Assembly (NCBI RefSeq): GCF_029255185.1
Contig: NZ_JAPUVO010000091.1
Span: 1 to 43,545 of the forward strand
Direction of reading: 5' to 3'
From: Propionivibrio sp.
GTDB lineage: Bacteria > Pseudomonadota > Gammaproteobacteria > Burkholderiales > Rhodocyclaceae
DNA length: 43,545 nucleotides
In this document: positions 17,733 through 25,902 of the stretch, piece after piece
How the letters are laid out: every line of letters begins with the position of its first letter
Position numbering within the stretch: position 1 is the stretch's first letter
Made by a program: the position numbers and the translations under genes
The notes under the pieces: generated by a model
Seen by the model: only the letters and a program-made list of their open reading frames with translations
Databases searched by the model: none
Told to the model about the DNA's origin: nothing

Positions 17733-19395
17733 CGCGCTGCTTCGACACTGGTTTGAGCCCTGCGCTGCGCCGGCGCCACAGGAGGCGTAAGACGAATCCA
17801 CCGAGCACCAGCAAACCCGTAGCGTAGCCCGCTACTGCATAATCTGAGCGCAAAGGCTTAAATCTTGGCGACGTCGGATCCTTGAGGTTCGCCGGGAAGG
17901 GACGCGGGCCCACGGGAACAAGCTGCTGTTTGGCCGGGTCTTGCGGCACGCGGCTATGGTATTCATCGATACCCGCCACCGGATAGCTGCCCCAGGCGCG
18001 GCTCGATGGCAATTGCGGAATGCGGACCAGCAGGATTTCCTCGACGTCCTGCCTGAGCAGTTCTTCGTAAGGCGTCAGTGCGCGCGTGGCCTCGCCACTG
18101 ACCAGTTGCAACAAATCGGCGCTGGCCTGTTCAAAGGCCAGCGCCGGAAGGAGTCGTGTCTGATCTTCGGTTAAATAATCAAACATGGCCTTGCCCTTGG
18201 TCAGGCTGCCGGTCGTCACGGCAAACACAGGCAGCCCAGCAATCGCCTTCCACCAACTGACAGGACCCAACACCGGAACCTGCCAGCCAATGGTGCGCAG
18301 CGTCGAAACACTTATTCCCGTGCAATTGGCAGCGGCATGCTGATACACAAACTGGTGCCGGTAGAACTGGTTGAACACCCTGGCCAGCGCCGAACCCAGG
18401 TGTACCGCCGTGCGCTCAGCACGCAGGGTCGCCACCAGCATATAGGACGGCCGATACCAGGCCTGCCCGCTATTGAGGTCGGCAAGGTAGCTATCGAGCG
18501 GCAGCATGGCAGCGATGATACCTTTCTCGCTTTCCGAATCGAGGGCGTAGTAATTGGCAATCAGCCAATCGTGCATCTGCCCCTGCTCGCCAACACGTCC
18601 GGTGAGCAGGCCAAAATGACCACCGTGCGCTTCATCGTCGTCACCCTGTGCGCCATTGAGTAGGATGCCAATCAACGGCCGGCCGGCACGTCGCGCGGCC
18701 GCCGCCGGATCGCGTTGCCACAATAGTTGCGTTGCAAAAGCGCTCTGTGCACCGCCGCTCGGCTCGCTGCGAACGAACTCGCGGATGGCTTGTGGTCTGG
18801 CCGCGATAGGCCGTAGCGGCGCCTGCGGATCAAGCCGGAAATCAGAGGGCCAGATGCTGCGTGCGACAAACGAATTTTCTTCCTGGTTTGCTTTTTGGCT
18901 TGTTACCTTTTGCCCGCGCAAGCGCAGTTCGCGCCGACTGAAAAAGGCGGTGCTGTCGGCGTTGTAATAGGCCCGATTGGCAGCAAGCCGTGGCACCAAA
19001 GCAAAGCCGCTCACCTCTCTGACTGTCTTTAACTGCTCGCCTCGGGGGTCGAGCCAGGCCCGCTCTATCACCTGTGGCGAGCCAACCCACACCAGCGCTG
19101 GATAATCCCGCGCTGACCCGGGAGGGGTCAGCGCATTCCAGCGCTGCAGATCTACTATGGCGCGCAACTGGGGATCATATCCGGCAATGGGGTGTCCGAC
19201 GCGGGGGACAGCAATGGTCTCATTTTTGAAGAACCACAGCGCCTGCGGGATGGTGGCACAATCGCCACACGCACCGGTCGTCACTCGAAAATCGTCGGCC
19301 GGGAACAGGCCATAGGCTGGCGCGTTTTGTGTGGCGCTTACTTGTGCAAGAATCATGAGGATACGGATCAGAAATATTCGTACGGCTTCAATCAT
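17725..19395 (-). CDS. Membrane-anchored periplasmic protein of unknown function, possible DUF4105/Lnb-like Cys-His hydrolase
   Basis: This 556-residue protein is not a family I recognise with certainty. An N-terminal hydrophobic segment (about 1-27) acts as a signal or anchor, and a single helix near the C-terminus (about 516-540) is followed by RRRR-type positive residues, so most of the chain is periplasmic. Two spots look catalytic: EAHGGHFGLLTG in the middle and HAAANCTGISVSTLR about 100 residues later. A His-containing strand followed by an NCT motif is the pattern of DUF4105/Lnb-type and permuted NlpC/P60-like thiol enzymes, some of which act on lipoproteins. A CGDC pair sits near the N-terminus. 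It overlaps the PLD gene by 8 bases, so the two are probably made together, perhaps for envelope lipid remodelling. That function is inferred. Confidence 0.75.
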   Translation of the reverse strand: MIEAVRIFLIRILMILAQVSATQNAPAYGLFPADDFRVTTGACGDCATIPQALWFFKNETIAVPRVGHPIAGYDPQLRAIVDLQRWNALTPPGSARDYPALVWVGSPQVIERAWLDPRGEQLKTVREVSGFALVPRLAANRAYYNADSTAFFSRRELRLRGQKVTSQKANQEENSFVARSIWPSDFRLDPQAPLRPIAARPQAIREFVRSEPSGGAQSAFATQLLWQRDPAAAARRAGRPLIGILLNGAQGDDDEAHGGHFGLLTGRVGEQGQMHDWLIANYYALDSESEKGIIAAMLPLDSYLADLNSGQAWYRPSYMLVATLRAERTAVHLGSALARVFNQFYRHQFVYQHAAANCTGISVSTLRTIGWQVPVLGPVSWWKAIAGLPVFAVTTGSLTKGKAMFDYLTEDQTRLLPALAFEQASADLLQLVSGEATRALTPYEELLRQDVEEILLVRIPQLPSSRAWGSYPVAGIDEYHSRVPQDPAKQQLVPVGPRPFPANLKDPTSPRFKPLRSDYAVAGYATGLLVLGGFVLRLLWRRRSAGLKPVSKQRDE

Positions 19396-19450
19396 CGCAT
19401 TCTAGCGCGTGGACAGGTACCTTATTGATCCTGAACGAAAGGCTGGAAAT

Positions 19451-20068
19451 ATGTATCACGGAGAACGATTCAATGCCTGGACCCATCTTGTCGGCACCCT
19501 GCTCTCGCTTGCCGGAGTTGGCCTTCTGGTCGTCATGGCGACGACGACGGGCGATCCGTGGCGGGTCGTCAGCGTCTCCATCTTCGGCGCCACGCTGATC
19601 CTCCTCTACAGCACCTCGACGCTCTATCACAGCGTGCGTGGACGCGCCAAGGTTATCCTGCGCAAGCTCGACCACTTATCGATCTACCTGCTGATTGCCG
19701 GCACCTATACCCCCTTCTGCTTGGTTACTCTGCGCGGCCCGTGGGGCTGGTCACTGTTCGGTGTGGTATGGGGACTGGCTGTTGTTGGCATTCTGCAGGA
19801 AATGAAGCCACGCTCCGAAGCCAGAGTCATGTCACTGATCATCTACGCCGTCATGGGCTGGGTCATTATCGTCGCCGTCAAGCCGCTGCTCGACCATCTT
19901 GAGACTGCCGGCTTCATCTGGCTAGCCAGCGGCGGCGCACTATACACCATCGGCATTGTGTTCTATGCCTTCGATAGCCGCTTCAGGCACTGGCATGGCA
20001 TCTGGCATTTGTTTGTCATTGGCGGCAGCCTAGCCCACTACATCGCCATTGCACTCTACGTCCTGTAG
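19451..20068 (+). CDS. hlyIII: HlyIII/PAQR-family seven-helix membrane protein
   Basis: This 205-residue protein has about seven membrane helices. It carries the family metal-site pattern: GERFNAWTHLVG at the N-terminus, LYHSVR in the middle and HWHGIWHLFVIGGSLAHY at the C-terminus. The His and Asp residues in these positions bind a metal in PAQR-type hydrolase-like proteins. Bacterial members were named hemolysin III but more likely affect membrane lipids or membrane energetics. The ATG at 19451 follows GAAAGG. An in-frame start at 19409 would add 14 residues outside the family pattern. It is divergent from the DUF4105-like gene, with only 55 bases between them. Confidence 0.88.
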   Translation: MYHGERFNAWTHLVGTLLSLAGVGLLVVMATTTGDPWRVVSVSIFGATLILLYSTSTLYHSVRGRAKVILRKLDHLSIYLLIAGTYTPFCLVTLRGPWGWSLFGVVWGLAVVGILQEMKPRSEARVMSLIIYAVMGWVIIVAVKPLLDHLETAGFIWLASGGALYTIGIVFYAFDSRFRHWHGIWHLFVIGGSLAHYIAIALYVL

Positions 20069-20112
20069 TTCTTGCTGCGACTTGGCAAACGCCTGACATG
20101 ACTTACAGATGC

Positions 20113-20565
20113 TTAGCCGTTGTTATTGTTGTTGTTATTGTTGTTGTTATTATTGTTATTGTTCGAATTTCCTCCGCCATCGTTTTGCTTCTTCCTCGCG
20201 GAAACACTGGCGGTAGCCGTTCCGGGCAGGGTCAGGATCAATCCGGACGTGCCGAGCATGACCAGTTTGCCGGTACTCAGGAATTCTGCGCCATCGATCA
20301 CCGAGAGCTTGCTGCCATCGCACCAGAGAGTGCGGTGCTGCGTCACTTCGGGCACGGCAAAGCTTTTCACCGCCTTGCCGCCGCTGTAACAATCGATCAT
20401 CGATTTGCTGTAGATCACGCAATCGTCCTGTCTGTGACTTTTCCCAGCCAGCCAGCGCACCAGCCATTCTTCGGTGGCGGTGCGTTCGGGACCGTCATTT
20501 AGGCGCAATGCGTTGAGAAAGCATTCGACGGTGTAGGCGGTTCGTTCAAGCTCCGGCGTGCTCAA
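20113..20565 (-). CDS. Small protein with C-terminal poly-asparagine tail, candidate radical SAM substrate
   Basis: This 150-residue protein has no recognised family. The first 110 residues are a folded-looking acidic to neutral region with four Cys (in VECFLN, DDCVIY, IDCYSG and LWCDGS). A linker follows with KKQNDGGGNS, then fifteen consecutive Asn and a final Gly. It starts at TTG (20565) with a good GGGAG ribosome binding site 7-8 bases upstream. The radical SAM/SPASM gene ends only 15 bases before this start, so the two are almost surely co-transcribed. A homopolymeric tail after a Gly-rich linker, next to a maturase, resembles leader-core organisation in ribosomally made modified peptides. 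That role is inferred. A plain low-complexity tail on an unrelated protein is the alternative. Confidence 0.7.
   Translation of the reverse strand: MSTPELERTAYTVECFLNALRLNDGPERTATEEWLVRWLAGKSHRQDDCVIYSKSMIDCYSGGKAVKSFAVPEVTQHRTLWCDGSKLSVIDGAEFLSTGKLVMLGTSGLILTLPGTATASVSARKKQNDGGGNSNNNNNNNNNNNNNNNG
20119..20163 (-). repeat. In-frame AAC/AAT trinucleotide tract encoding 15 Asn
   Basis: Fifteen codons, ten AAC and five AAT in irregular order, form the tail of the small protein. The mixture of synonymous codons argues that the amino acid, rather than an exact DNA repeat, is being kept. Changes of whole units would alter tail length without shifting the frame. Confidence 0.95.
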
Positions 20566-20580
20566 GGCGATTCTCCCGGT

Positions 20581-22428
20581 TCAAGGCAAGTAGTTGAATT
20601 CAAAATTCTGGAACGGCAGATTGATGGCCTGGATGTGGTAGAAGGCGTTGTTTTTTTGCTTTTGGTAATGGTACTCGCGCAGGGACAGCGTGGTGAAGAA
20701 GAGGTTATTGCGCACGCCCCGGCGGTAATGCTCGCGGTGCAGCTCGATCAGGCCGGCGAGATCGAGCATCAAGTAGTCGGCCCCCAGGCGGTTACTCGCC
20801 TGCAAACAACTGGCAAAACGCTGGTACGTAAACACGTGCTCCTGCTTGGCGCGCTGTTCGTCGCCATAAACAACCGACGTGTCACGCAGTAGTTGCAGGT
20901 ACAGCGTGTTGCGCAAAAATTCAGGGCAGTTGGCGTCAAACAGGCTGCGCCGAGTATGCAGCACGAGTCGGTCACCGGGCACCAATGTGTACCAGGTGGC
21001 GCGGTCCTTGAGCAGTTGTGAGCTAAGCGGCACGAGCTCATCCCGCACTTCGAGCACAAAGGCGGTATCGCTATAGAGCGCCTGAAGCACCGGGTCGACG
21101 CCGATCATGGCCTGTAGGGTGTTTTTATCCTCGGCCAAGTCGCTAGGCAGGCGAATGCTGGCGGGCGGCGCGACAGCAGGCTGCGCAAAAGCGAGATTCG
21201 GATGCATGTTGAGGCGATATTGCCGAATGTCTTCGCGCTGCTCATCCGGCGAGGCCGCAGGGAAAGAACGTGGATTGTCGGCATAGATGGCCTTCTGCAG
21301 AGTGCAGGTGTACGAGTGGCCGCTGGCATTCTGATGTTTGACCACCGGACAGCCGGTATGACACAAACCAAGGTGGTCACAGCGCTGGCAATTGTCATCG
21401 AAACCGTGCGCCTGATGAATGCGTTCGATTTTGCGCGCGCCGTTGGCGAGGATGTCATCGATACGGTCGGTAAAAATGTTGCCGTAATGGAACTCCTCAA
21501 GACCCTGCCCGCGCACACAGGAATACACCGAACCGTCGCTTTGCAGAAGGTAGAAGCGTTCGCCGCAGTTAACGGCGTTAGTGCAATAGCTTGGCTTGAA
21601 TTCGTCGAACCAGTTGCGGCGCAGACCATCTTCCAGTTCAGTTCCGATGAAGGCGCCCTTGAGCGCTGCGTAAAGCGCCATCTGTTGCGCTGGCGTGGCT
21701 GGCGAAAGCGCAGCATCACCCTTGTGGGCTCGATTCATCTCGGAGGCAAAAGCAAACATGATGTTGAACTGGTTCATGTCAAAACAAAGTTCGTCGTGAA
21801 TGAAACGAATGTCGTCAATGATCGCCGGAATGTCGTTCAGGTGTTCGCTGCACAGCGTGGCGGAGATTTTTTTTGCGTGCGGATAGCGCGCCAGCAGGCG
21901 GATATTCTCGTGTGTTCGCGCTAGCCAGTCGCGGCCCCCGCGGGTGGTGCGGTAGCGCGCATGCATGCTCAGCGGCAGGTCGATACTGGCGCTGATCGAG
22001 ACCTTGTGTTTGTCAAAAAGGTCATAGAAGGGTGCGAACTTGTAGAGGTTGGTCTTGATATGCGGTGACGATTTCCTGTGCCCGAGCGCGTTGATTGCGT
22101 CGAAATTTTCCAGGTAGTGGCTTCGGATCAGCGTAAAGAGTTCATCGAGCACGACTTCCGGCAGCGTCGTCACTTCGCCGCCATGCAGCGAGACATTGAA
22201 GGCCAGCACGCCGGCTTCGCGCAGGGCGTCGAGCGCGTAGCGCAGTGTGGCTACGGCGCGCCCGGCATCGACCTTCAGCGCCGCCTGCGTCGTCTGCTCG
22301 CCAAGGTAACAATAGGCGCAATCGAGATTGCAGCACAGCGTCGGCACGTAGAGCAAATGAATGCTGCGCCGGGCAACCGGTTCCGGCGCCAGCGTGGCTG
22401 CCAGGTCCATGGTCTGCGGATCAAGCAC
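20581..22428 (-). CDS. Radical SAM/SPASM-domain enzyme, candidate peptide maturase
   Basis: This 615-residue protein has the radical SAM cluster motif CNLDCAYC (C33, C37, C40), followed by the GGE-type motif LHGGEVTTLP. At about residues 270-375 is a SPASM domain with all seven expected cysteines: CGERFYLLQSDGSVYSC, then CQRCDHLGLCHTGC (CX2CX5CX3C), then a final SYTC. SPASM enzymes typically modify ribosomally made peptides or proteins using extra iron-sulfur clusters. The last 230 residues match no domain I know and may bind the substrate. The start is a GTG at 22428, which overlaps the upstream stop by 8 bases. An ATG 18 bases later is possible but has no ribosome binding site. The poly-Asn protein gene follows by 15 bases. 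Confidence 0.9.
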   Translation of the reverse strand: MLDPQTMDLAATLAPEPVARRSIHLLYVPTLCCNLDCAYCYLGEQTTQAALKVDAGRAVATLRYALDALREAGVLAFNVSLHGGEVTTLPEVVLDELFTLIRSHYLENFDAINALGHRKSSPHIKTNLYKFAPFYDLFDKHKVSISASIDLPLSMHARYRTTRGGRDWLARTHENIRLLARYPHAKKISATLCSEHLNDIPAIIDDIRFIHDELCFDMNQFNIMFAFASEMNRAHKGDAALSPATPAQQMALYAALKGAFIGTELEDGLRRNWFDEFKPSYCTNAVNCGERFYLLQSDGSVYSCVRGQGLEEFHYGNIFTDRIDDILANGARKIERIHQAHGFDDNCQRCDHLGLCHTGCPVVKHQNASGHSYTCTLQKAIYADNPRSFPAASPDEQREDIRQYRLNMHPNLAFAQPAVAPPASIRLPSDLAEDKNTLQAMIGVDPVLQALYSDTAFVLEVRDELVPLSSQLLKDRATWYTLVPGDRLVLHTRRSLFDANCPEFLRNTLYLQLLRDTSVVYGDEQRAKQEHVFTYQRFASCLQASNRLGADYLMLDLAGLIELHREHYRRGVRNNLFFTTLSLREYHYQKQKNNAFYHIQAINLPFQNFEFNYLP

Positions 22429-22879
22429 CGGCTACCACCGGCGATGCGCGGCGCACTTTCTCGATGATCTTGGCCGACACCTTGTTGAATTTGGCAGCCT
22501 TGTTTGCTGCGACCTTGTGTGCCTTGCGCGCATTGGTCGGGAATTTATCGCGTTCAAGCGTAAACGTAGCCCCGCTCGCCATTTTCAGATTCAGGCGGCC
22601 TTCGCCTTCATGCAGCGCTACTTGGGCCACGTTGGCGAAGTAGACAATGTCGTTACCGCAGACAAGATAGCGCGGGCCGAGGGCGAGGGTGCCCTGCCTT
22701 ACGAAAAAAACACCCAGCGGGATCACCAGCGCCATCAGCCCGCCTGGGAAAGCAAAGAAAGCCGCGATCAGGGCTGCTGCCAGACTGATAAGCATGAAGG
22801 TTTTGCGCTTGGCGGAAAAGGCAACGCGTCCACCGTGCTTGTACTTGAACACGGCCAGTTGGGGTTGCTCCAGATCCAT
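22421..22879 (-). CDS. Small membrane protein of unknown function, first gene of the radical SAM cassette
   Basis: This 152-residue protein has a hydrophobic hairpin at about 28-62 that forms two membrane helices. A soluble domain (about 65-112) has short alternating beta strands (RYLVCGNDIVYFANVAQVALHEG), somewhat like a bacterial PH-type domain. The tail is rich in Lys and Ala (about 115-145). I do not recognise the family. The ATG at 22879 has a GGGAG ribosome binding site. Its stop overlaps the radical SAM start, so it belongs to the same operon. It may anchor the modification complex or its product at the membrane, which is inference. Confidence 0.75.
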   Translation of the reverse strand: MDLEQPQLAVFKYKHGGRVAFSAKRKTFMLISLAAALIAAFFAFPGGLMALVIPLGVFFVRQGTLALGPRYLVCGNDIVYFANVAQVALHEGEGRLNLKMASGATFTLERDKFPTNARKAHKVAANKAAKFNKVSAKIIEKVRRASPVVAGA

Positions 22880-22990
22880 GCTTCACTCCCGTCTTGTGAA
22901 TCACGAGGGAAGTATCGCCTGCCACCTAATCGGGGTCAAATGATCCAGTCTATCCCTCGGCGCTGATGCTCAAGCACTCCATGACGGGGC

Positions 22991-22999
22991 TGCTAGAAT
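22991..22999 (+). promoter_or_regulatory. ilvAp: Candidate extended -10 promoter for ilvA
   Basis: TGCTAGAAT has an extended -10 form (TGN followed by TAGAAT, 5 of 6 to consensus) 30 bases before the ilvA ATG. No clear -35 box is visible, which is common for extended -10 promoters. Confidence 0.4.
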
Positions 23000-23029
23000 C
23001 ACGGGTTTCCTAGACGAGTTGTTACTGCC

Positions 23030-24541
23030 ATGCACCCCGATTATCTCGAAAAAATATTGACCGCGCAGGTGTACGACGTTGCGGTCGAAACACCGCTCGA
23101 TGCCGCGCCCAATCTGTCGGCGCGTATCGGCAACAGCATTCTGTTCAAGCGCGAGGACATGCAGCCGGTTTTCTCCTTCAAGCTGCGCGGAGCGTACAAC
23201 AAGATTGTTCAGCTTTCAGCGGAACGCCTGAAGCGTGGTGTGATTTGTGCCTCGGCCGGCAACCACGCGCAGGGCGTGGCGTTAGCCGCCGCCAAGGTGG
23301 GTTGCCGGGCGGTTATCGTCATGCCGACGACCACGCCGTCGATCAAGGTCGAGGCGGTGCGCAATCGTGGCGGCGAAGTGGTTCTGGCTGGCGATTCCTA
23401 CGACGGAGCCTACACCCGTGCGCTGGAACTGGAGAGAACCGAAAAGCTTACTTTCGTCCATCCTTTCGACGATCCTGAAGTCATCGCCGGCCAGGGAACG
23501 ATTGGCATGGAAATCCTGCGCCAGCACCCGAAACCGATCCACGCCGTTTTTTGTTGTGTCGGCGGCGGCGGGCTGATTTCAGGGGTAGCGGCGTACATCA
23601 AACGCTTGCGGCCGGAGACAAAAATCATCGGGGTCGAGGCCATTGATGCCGATGCCATGACCCGGTCCCTACAGGCCGGAAAACGAATCCGTCTTAAACA
23701 GGTCGGCCTGTTTGCCGACGGTGCGGCAGTGAAATACGTCGGTGAAGAGACCTTCCGCCTGTGCCAGTTGTACGTCGACGAAATGGTTTGTGTCGACACC
23801 GACGCCATCTGCGCCGCAATCAAGGATGTATTTGAAGATACGCGCGCCGTCCTCGAACCGGCGGGTGCGCTGGCCGTGGCGGGCGCCAAGGCCTACGCGG
23901 CACGTCACAAGCTGAAGGACAAGACGCTGGTGGCCGTTGCTTCAGGCGCCAACATGAATTTCGATCGCCTGCGTTTTGTCGCCGAACGTGCCGAGGTCGG
24001 TGAGCAGCGCGAAGCGGTGCTGGCCATAACCCTGCCTGAGCAGCCCGGCGCCTACAGGAAATTCCTCGCACTGATCGGTCAGCGCAACATCACCGAATTT
24101 AACTATCGTTTCAATGACCGCCAGGAGGCGCACGTTTTTGTCGGTGTTCAGGTTAGCTCGCGCGCCGAGTCGATCAAACTGGTCGAGCAACTGCGCAAGC
24201 ATGGTTACGCGACGCTTGATCTGACCGACGACGAAATGGCCAAGCTGCACATCCGGCATCTGGTCGGCGGCCATGCGCCGCAGGTTGATCACGAGATCGT
24301 CTACCGCTTTGAATTCCCCGAACGCCCTGGTGCGCTGATGCACTTTCTGAATCAGATGAGCGCCGGCTGGAACATCAGCCTCTTCCATTATCGTAACCAT
24401 GGCGCCGATTCCGGCCGCGTGCTGGTCGGCATGCAGGTGCCACCCGCCGAAATGAGCGCGTTCAGGAAATTCCTGAAAAATCTGGGTTATGCCCACTGGG
24501 ACGAAAGCAATAACCCGGCGTACAAGCTCTTTTTGGGCTAG
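23030..24541 (+). CDS. ilvA: Threonine ammonia-lyase, biosynthetic (IlvA)
   Basis: This 503-residue PLP enzyme deaminates threonine to 2-oxobutyrate, the first step of isoleucine synthesis. PLP-binding K51 sits in FSFKLRGAYNK. The SAGNHAQGVA loop and the tetraglycine phosphate-binding loop CVGGGGLISG are present. Two C-terminal ACT-like regulatory domains (about 325-400 and 420-500, with EQPGAYRKFLALI and ERPGALMHFLNQM) indicate the long, isoleucine-inhibited form. Length matches E. coli IlvA. The ATG at 23030 is the first codon giving the conserved MHPDYLEKILTAQVYDVA N-terminus. The next gene starts 34 bases downstream. Confidence 0.96.
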   Translation: MHPDYLEKILTAQVYDVAVETPLDAAPNLSARIGNSILFKREDMQPVFSFKLRGAYNKIVQLSAERLKRGVICASAGNHAQGVALAAAKVGCRAVIVMPTTTPSIKVEAVRNRGGEVVLAGDSYDGAYTRALELERTEKLTFVHPFDDPEVIAGQGTIGMEILRQHPKPIHAVFCCVGGGGLISGVAAYIKRLRPETKIIGVEAIDADAMTRSLQAGKRIRLKQVGLFADGAAVKYVGEETFRLCQLYVDEMVCVDTDAICAAIKDVFEDTRAVLEPAGALAVAGAKAYAARHKLKDKTLVAVASGANMNFDRLRFVAERAEVGEQREAVLAITLPEQPGAYRKFLALIGQRNITEFNYRFNDRQEAHVFVGVQVSSRAESIKLVEQLRKHGYATLDLTDDEMAKLHIRHLVGGHAPQVDHEIVYRFEFPERPGALMHFLNQMSAGWNISLFHYRNHGADSGRVLVGMQVPPAEMSAFRKFLKNLGYAHWDESNNPAYKLFLG

Positions 24542-24575
24542 CAGCCTTCCGGGCACGTTGAAGGAGTTCTGTCAC

Positions 24576-25733
24576 ATGTATGATTTTGACAATGTCATTG
24601 ATCGCCGCAATGGCGATTCGCTCAAATGGAACAAATATGCAAGGAAGGACGTGCTGCCGCTGTGGGTGGCGGACATGGATTTTGCCGCGCCACCGGCCGT
24701 CCTGGCGGCGCTCGAAAAGCGGATTGCGCAGGGCTGCCTTGGTTACCCGGTAGCGTGGCCGGCGCTGGTCGACACCGTACTGGCGTATTTGCAACGCGAG
24801 TACGCGTGGCGCGTCGAGCCGGAATGGCTGGTCTGGCTGCCCGGGCTGGTCACCGGAATCAATGTGGCCTGCCGTGCGGTCGACGGCGATGTCCTGACGG
24901 CAACGCCGGTTTACCCCCCTTTTCTCTCTGCCCCTCGTCTCTCCGGACGGCGACTCGCGCAGGTCGGCTTGCGTCTGGCTGATGGCTGCTGGGGTTGGGA
25001 TTTTGCTGCAATGGAAGCGGCCCTGACTGCACAGACTCGCCTGCTTTTGCTCTGTCACCCGCACAATCCGGTCGGTCGCGCCTGGCGCGAAGACGAACTC
25101 GCTGAACTGGCGGCCTTCTGCGAGCGCCACGATCTGGTGGTGTGCTCCGATGAAATTCATTGCGGCCTCATTCTCGATGCCGGCCGGCAACACATTCCAC
25201 TGGCCAGGATAAATGCAGATATTGCCCGACGCTGCATCACCCTGATGGCGCCGTCCAAAACCTACAACATTCCCGGACTCGGCTGTGCATTTGCCGTGAT
25301 TTCCGATACGGCGCTGCGTAACCGCTTTACCGGCGTGATGCGCGGCATTGTTCCGGATGTGAACGTTCTCGGACTGACGGCGGCGCAGGCGGCGTATGGC
25401 GAGTGCGAAGACTGGCGGGCGGCGCTGATCAGCGTGCTGCGTGCCAACCGTGATCGTGTGACTACGGCCATTTCCGAGATGCGCGGGCTGACCATGACGC
25501 ATGTCGAAGCCACCTATCTGGCCTGGATAGACGCGCGCGGCCTGGATGTAGCCAATCCTGCGAGATTTTTTGAAGCGGCCGGCGTCGGGCTGTCGCGAGG
25601 CGACGATTTCGGTTTGCCGGGCTGGGTACGGCTCAATTTTGGCTGTCCACGCAGTACCCTTGATTCTGCACTTGAACGAATGGCCACGGCCTGTTCTGCC
25701 AGGGCATCAAGTTTCCCCAAACCTTGCCGATAA
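24576..25733 (+). CDS. patB: PatB/MalY-family PLP-dependent C-S lyase / aminotransferase
   Basis: This 385-residue fold-type I PLP enzyme has the N-terminal family pattern NSLKWxxY-like GDSLKWNKYARKDVLPLWVADMDF. HPHNPVGRAW and CSDEIHCGLI follow, and the PLP lysine lies in APSKTYNIPGLGCAF. Members cleave cystathionine or cysteine conjugates, giving pyruvate, ammonia and a thiol. The ATG at 24576 has an AAGGAG ribosome binding site 9 bases upstream. A longer frame from 24489 lies inside ilvA and is unlikely. Together with ilvA it suggests a small amino acid metabolism operon. The exact substrate is not known. Confidence 0.9.
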   Translation: MYDFDNVIDRRNGDSLKWNKYARKDVLPLWVADMDFAAPPAVLAALEKRIAQGCLGYPVAWPALVDTVLAYLQREYAWRVEPEWLVWLPGLVTGINVACRAVDGDVLTATPVYPPFLSAPRLSGRRLAQVGLRLADGCWGWDFAAMEAALTAQTRLLLLCHPHNPVGRAWREDELAELAAFCERHDLVVCSDEIHCGLILDAGRQHIPLARINADIARRCITLMAPSKTYNIPGLGCAFAVISDTALRNRFTGVMRGIVPDVNVLGLTAAQAAYGECEDWRAALISVLRANRDRVTTAISEMRGLTMTHVEATYLAWIDARGLDVANPARFFEAAGVGLSRGDDFGLPGWVRLNFGCPRSTLDSALERMATACSARASSFPKPCR

Positions 25734-25902
25734 CGATCTGTACCCTTTTGATCGGAGGATATAGCGGGAACCCCGGCCTTGTTAAAGTGCCGGACTGAAG
25801 CACATGATCACGCGCAAGAACGCTAGACAATTGGCAAGCTGACCTACAGTCAAACAGGGATTCAACAAAACATTGGTCACCCATCTTCGTGCGACGCTTC
25901 GA

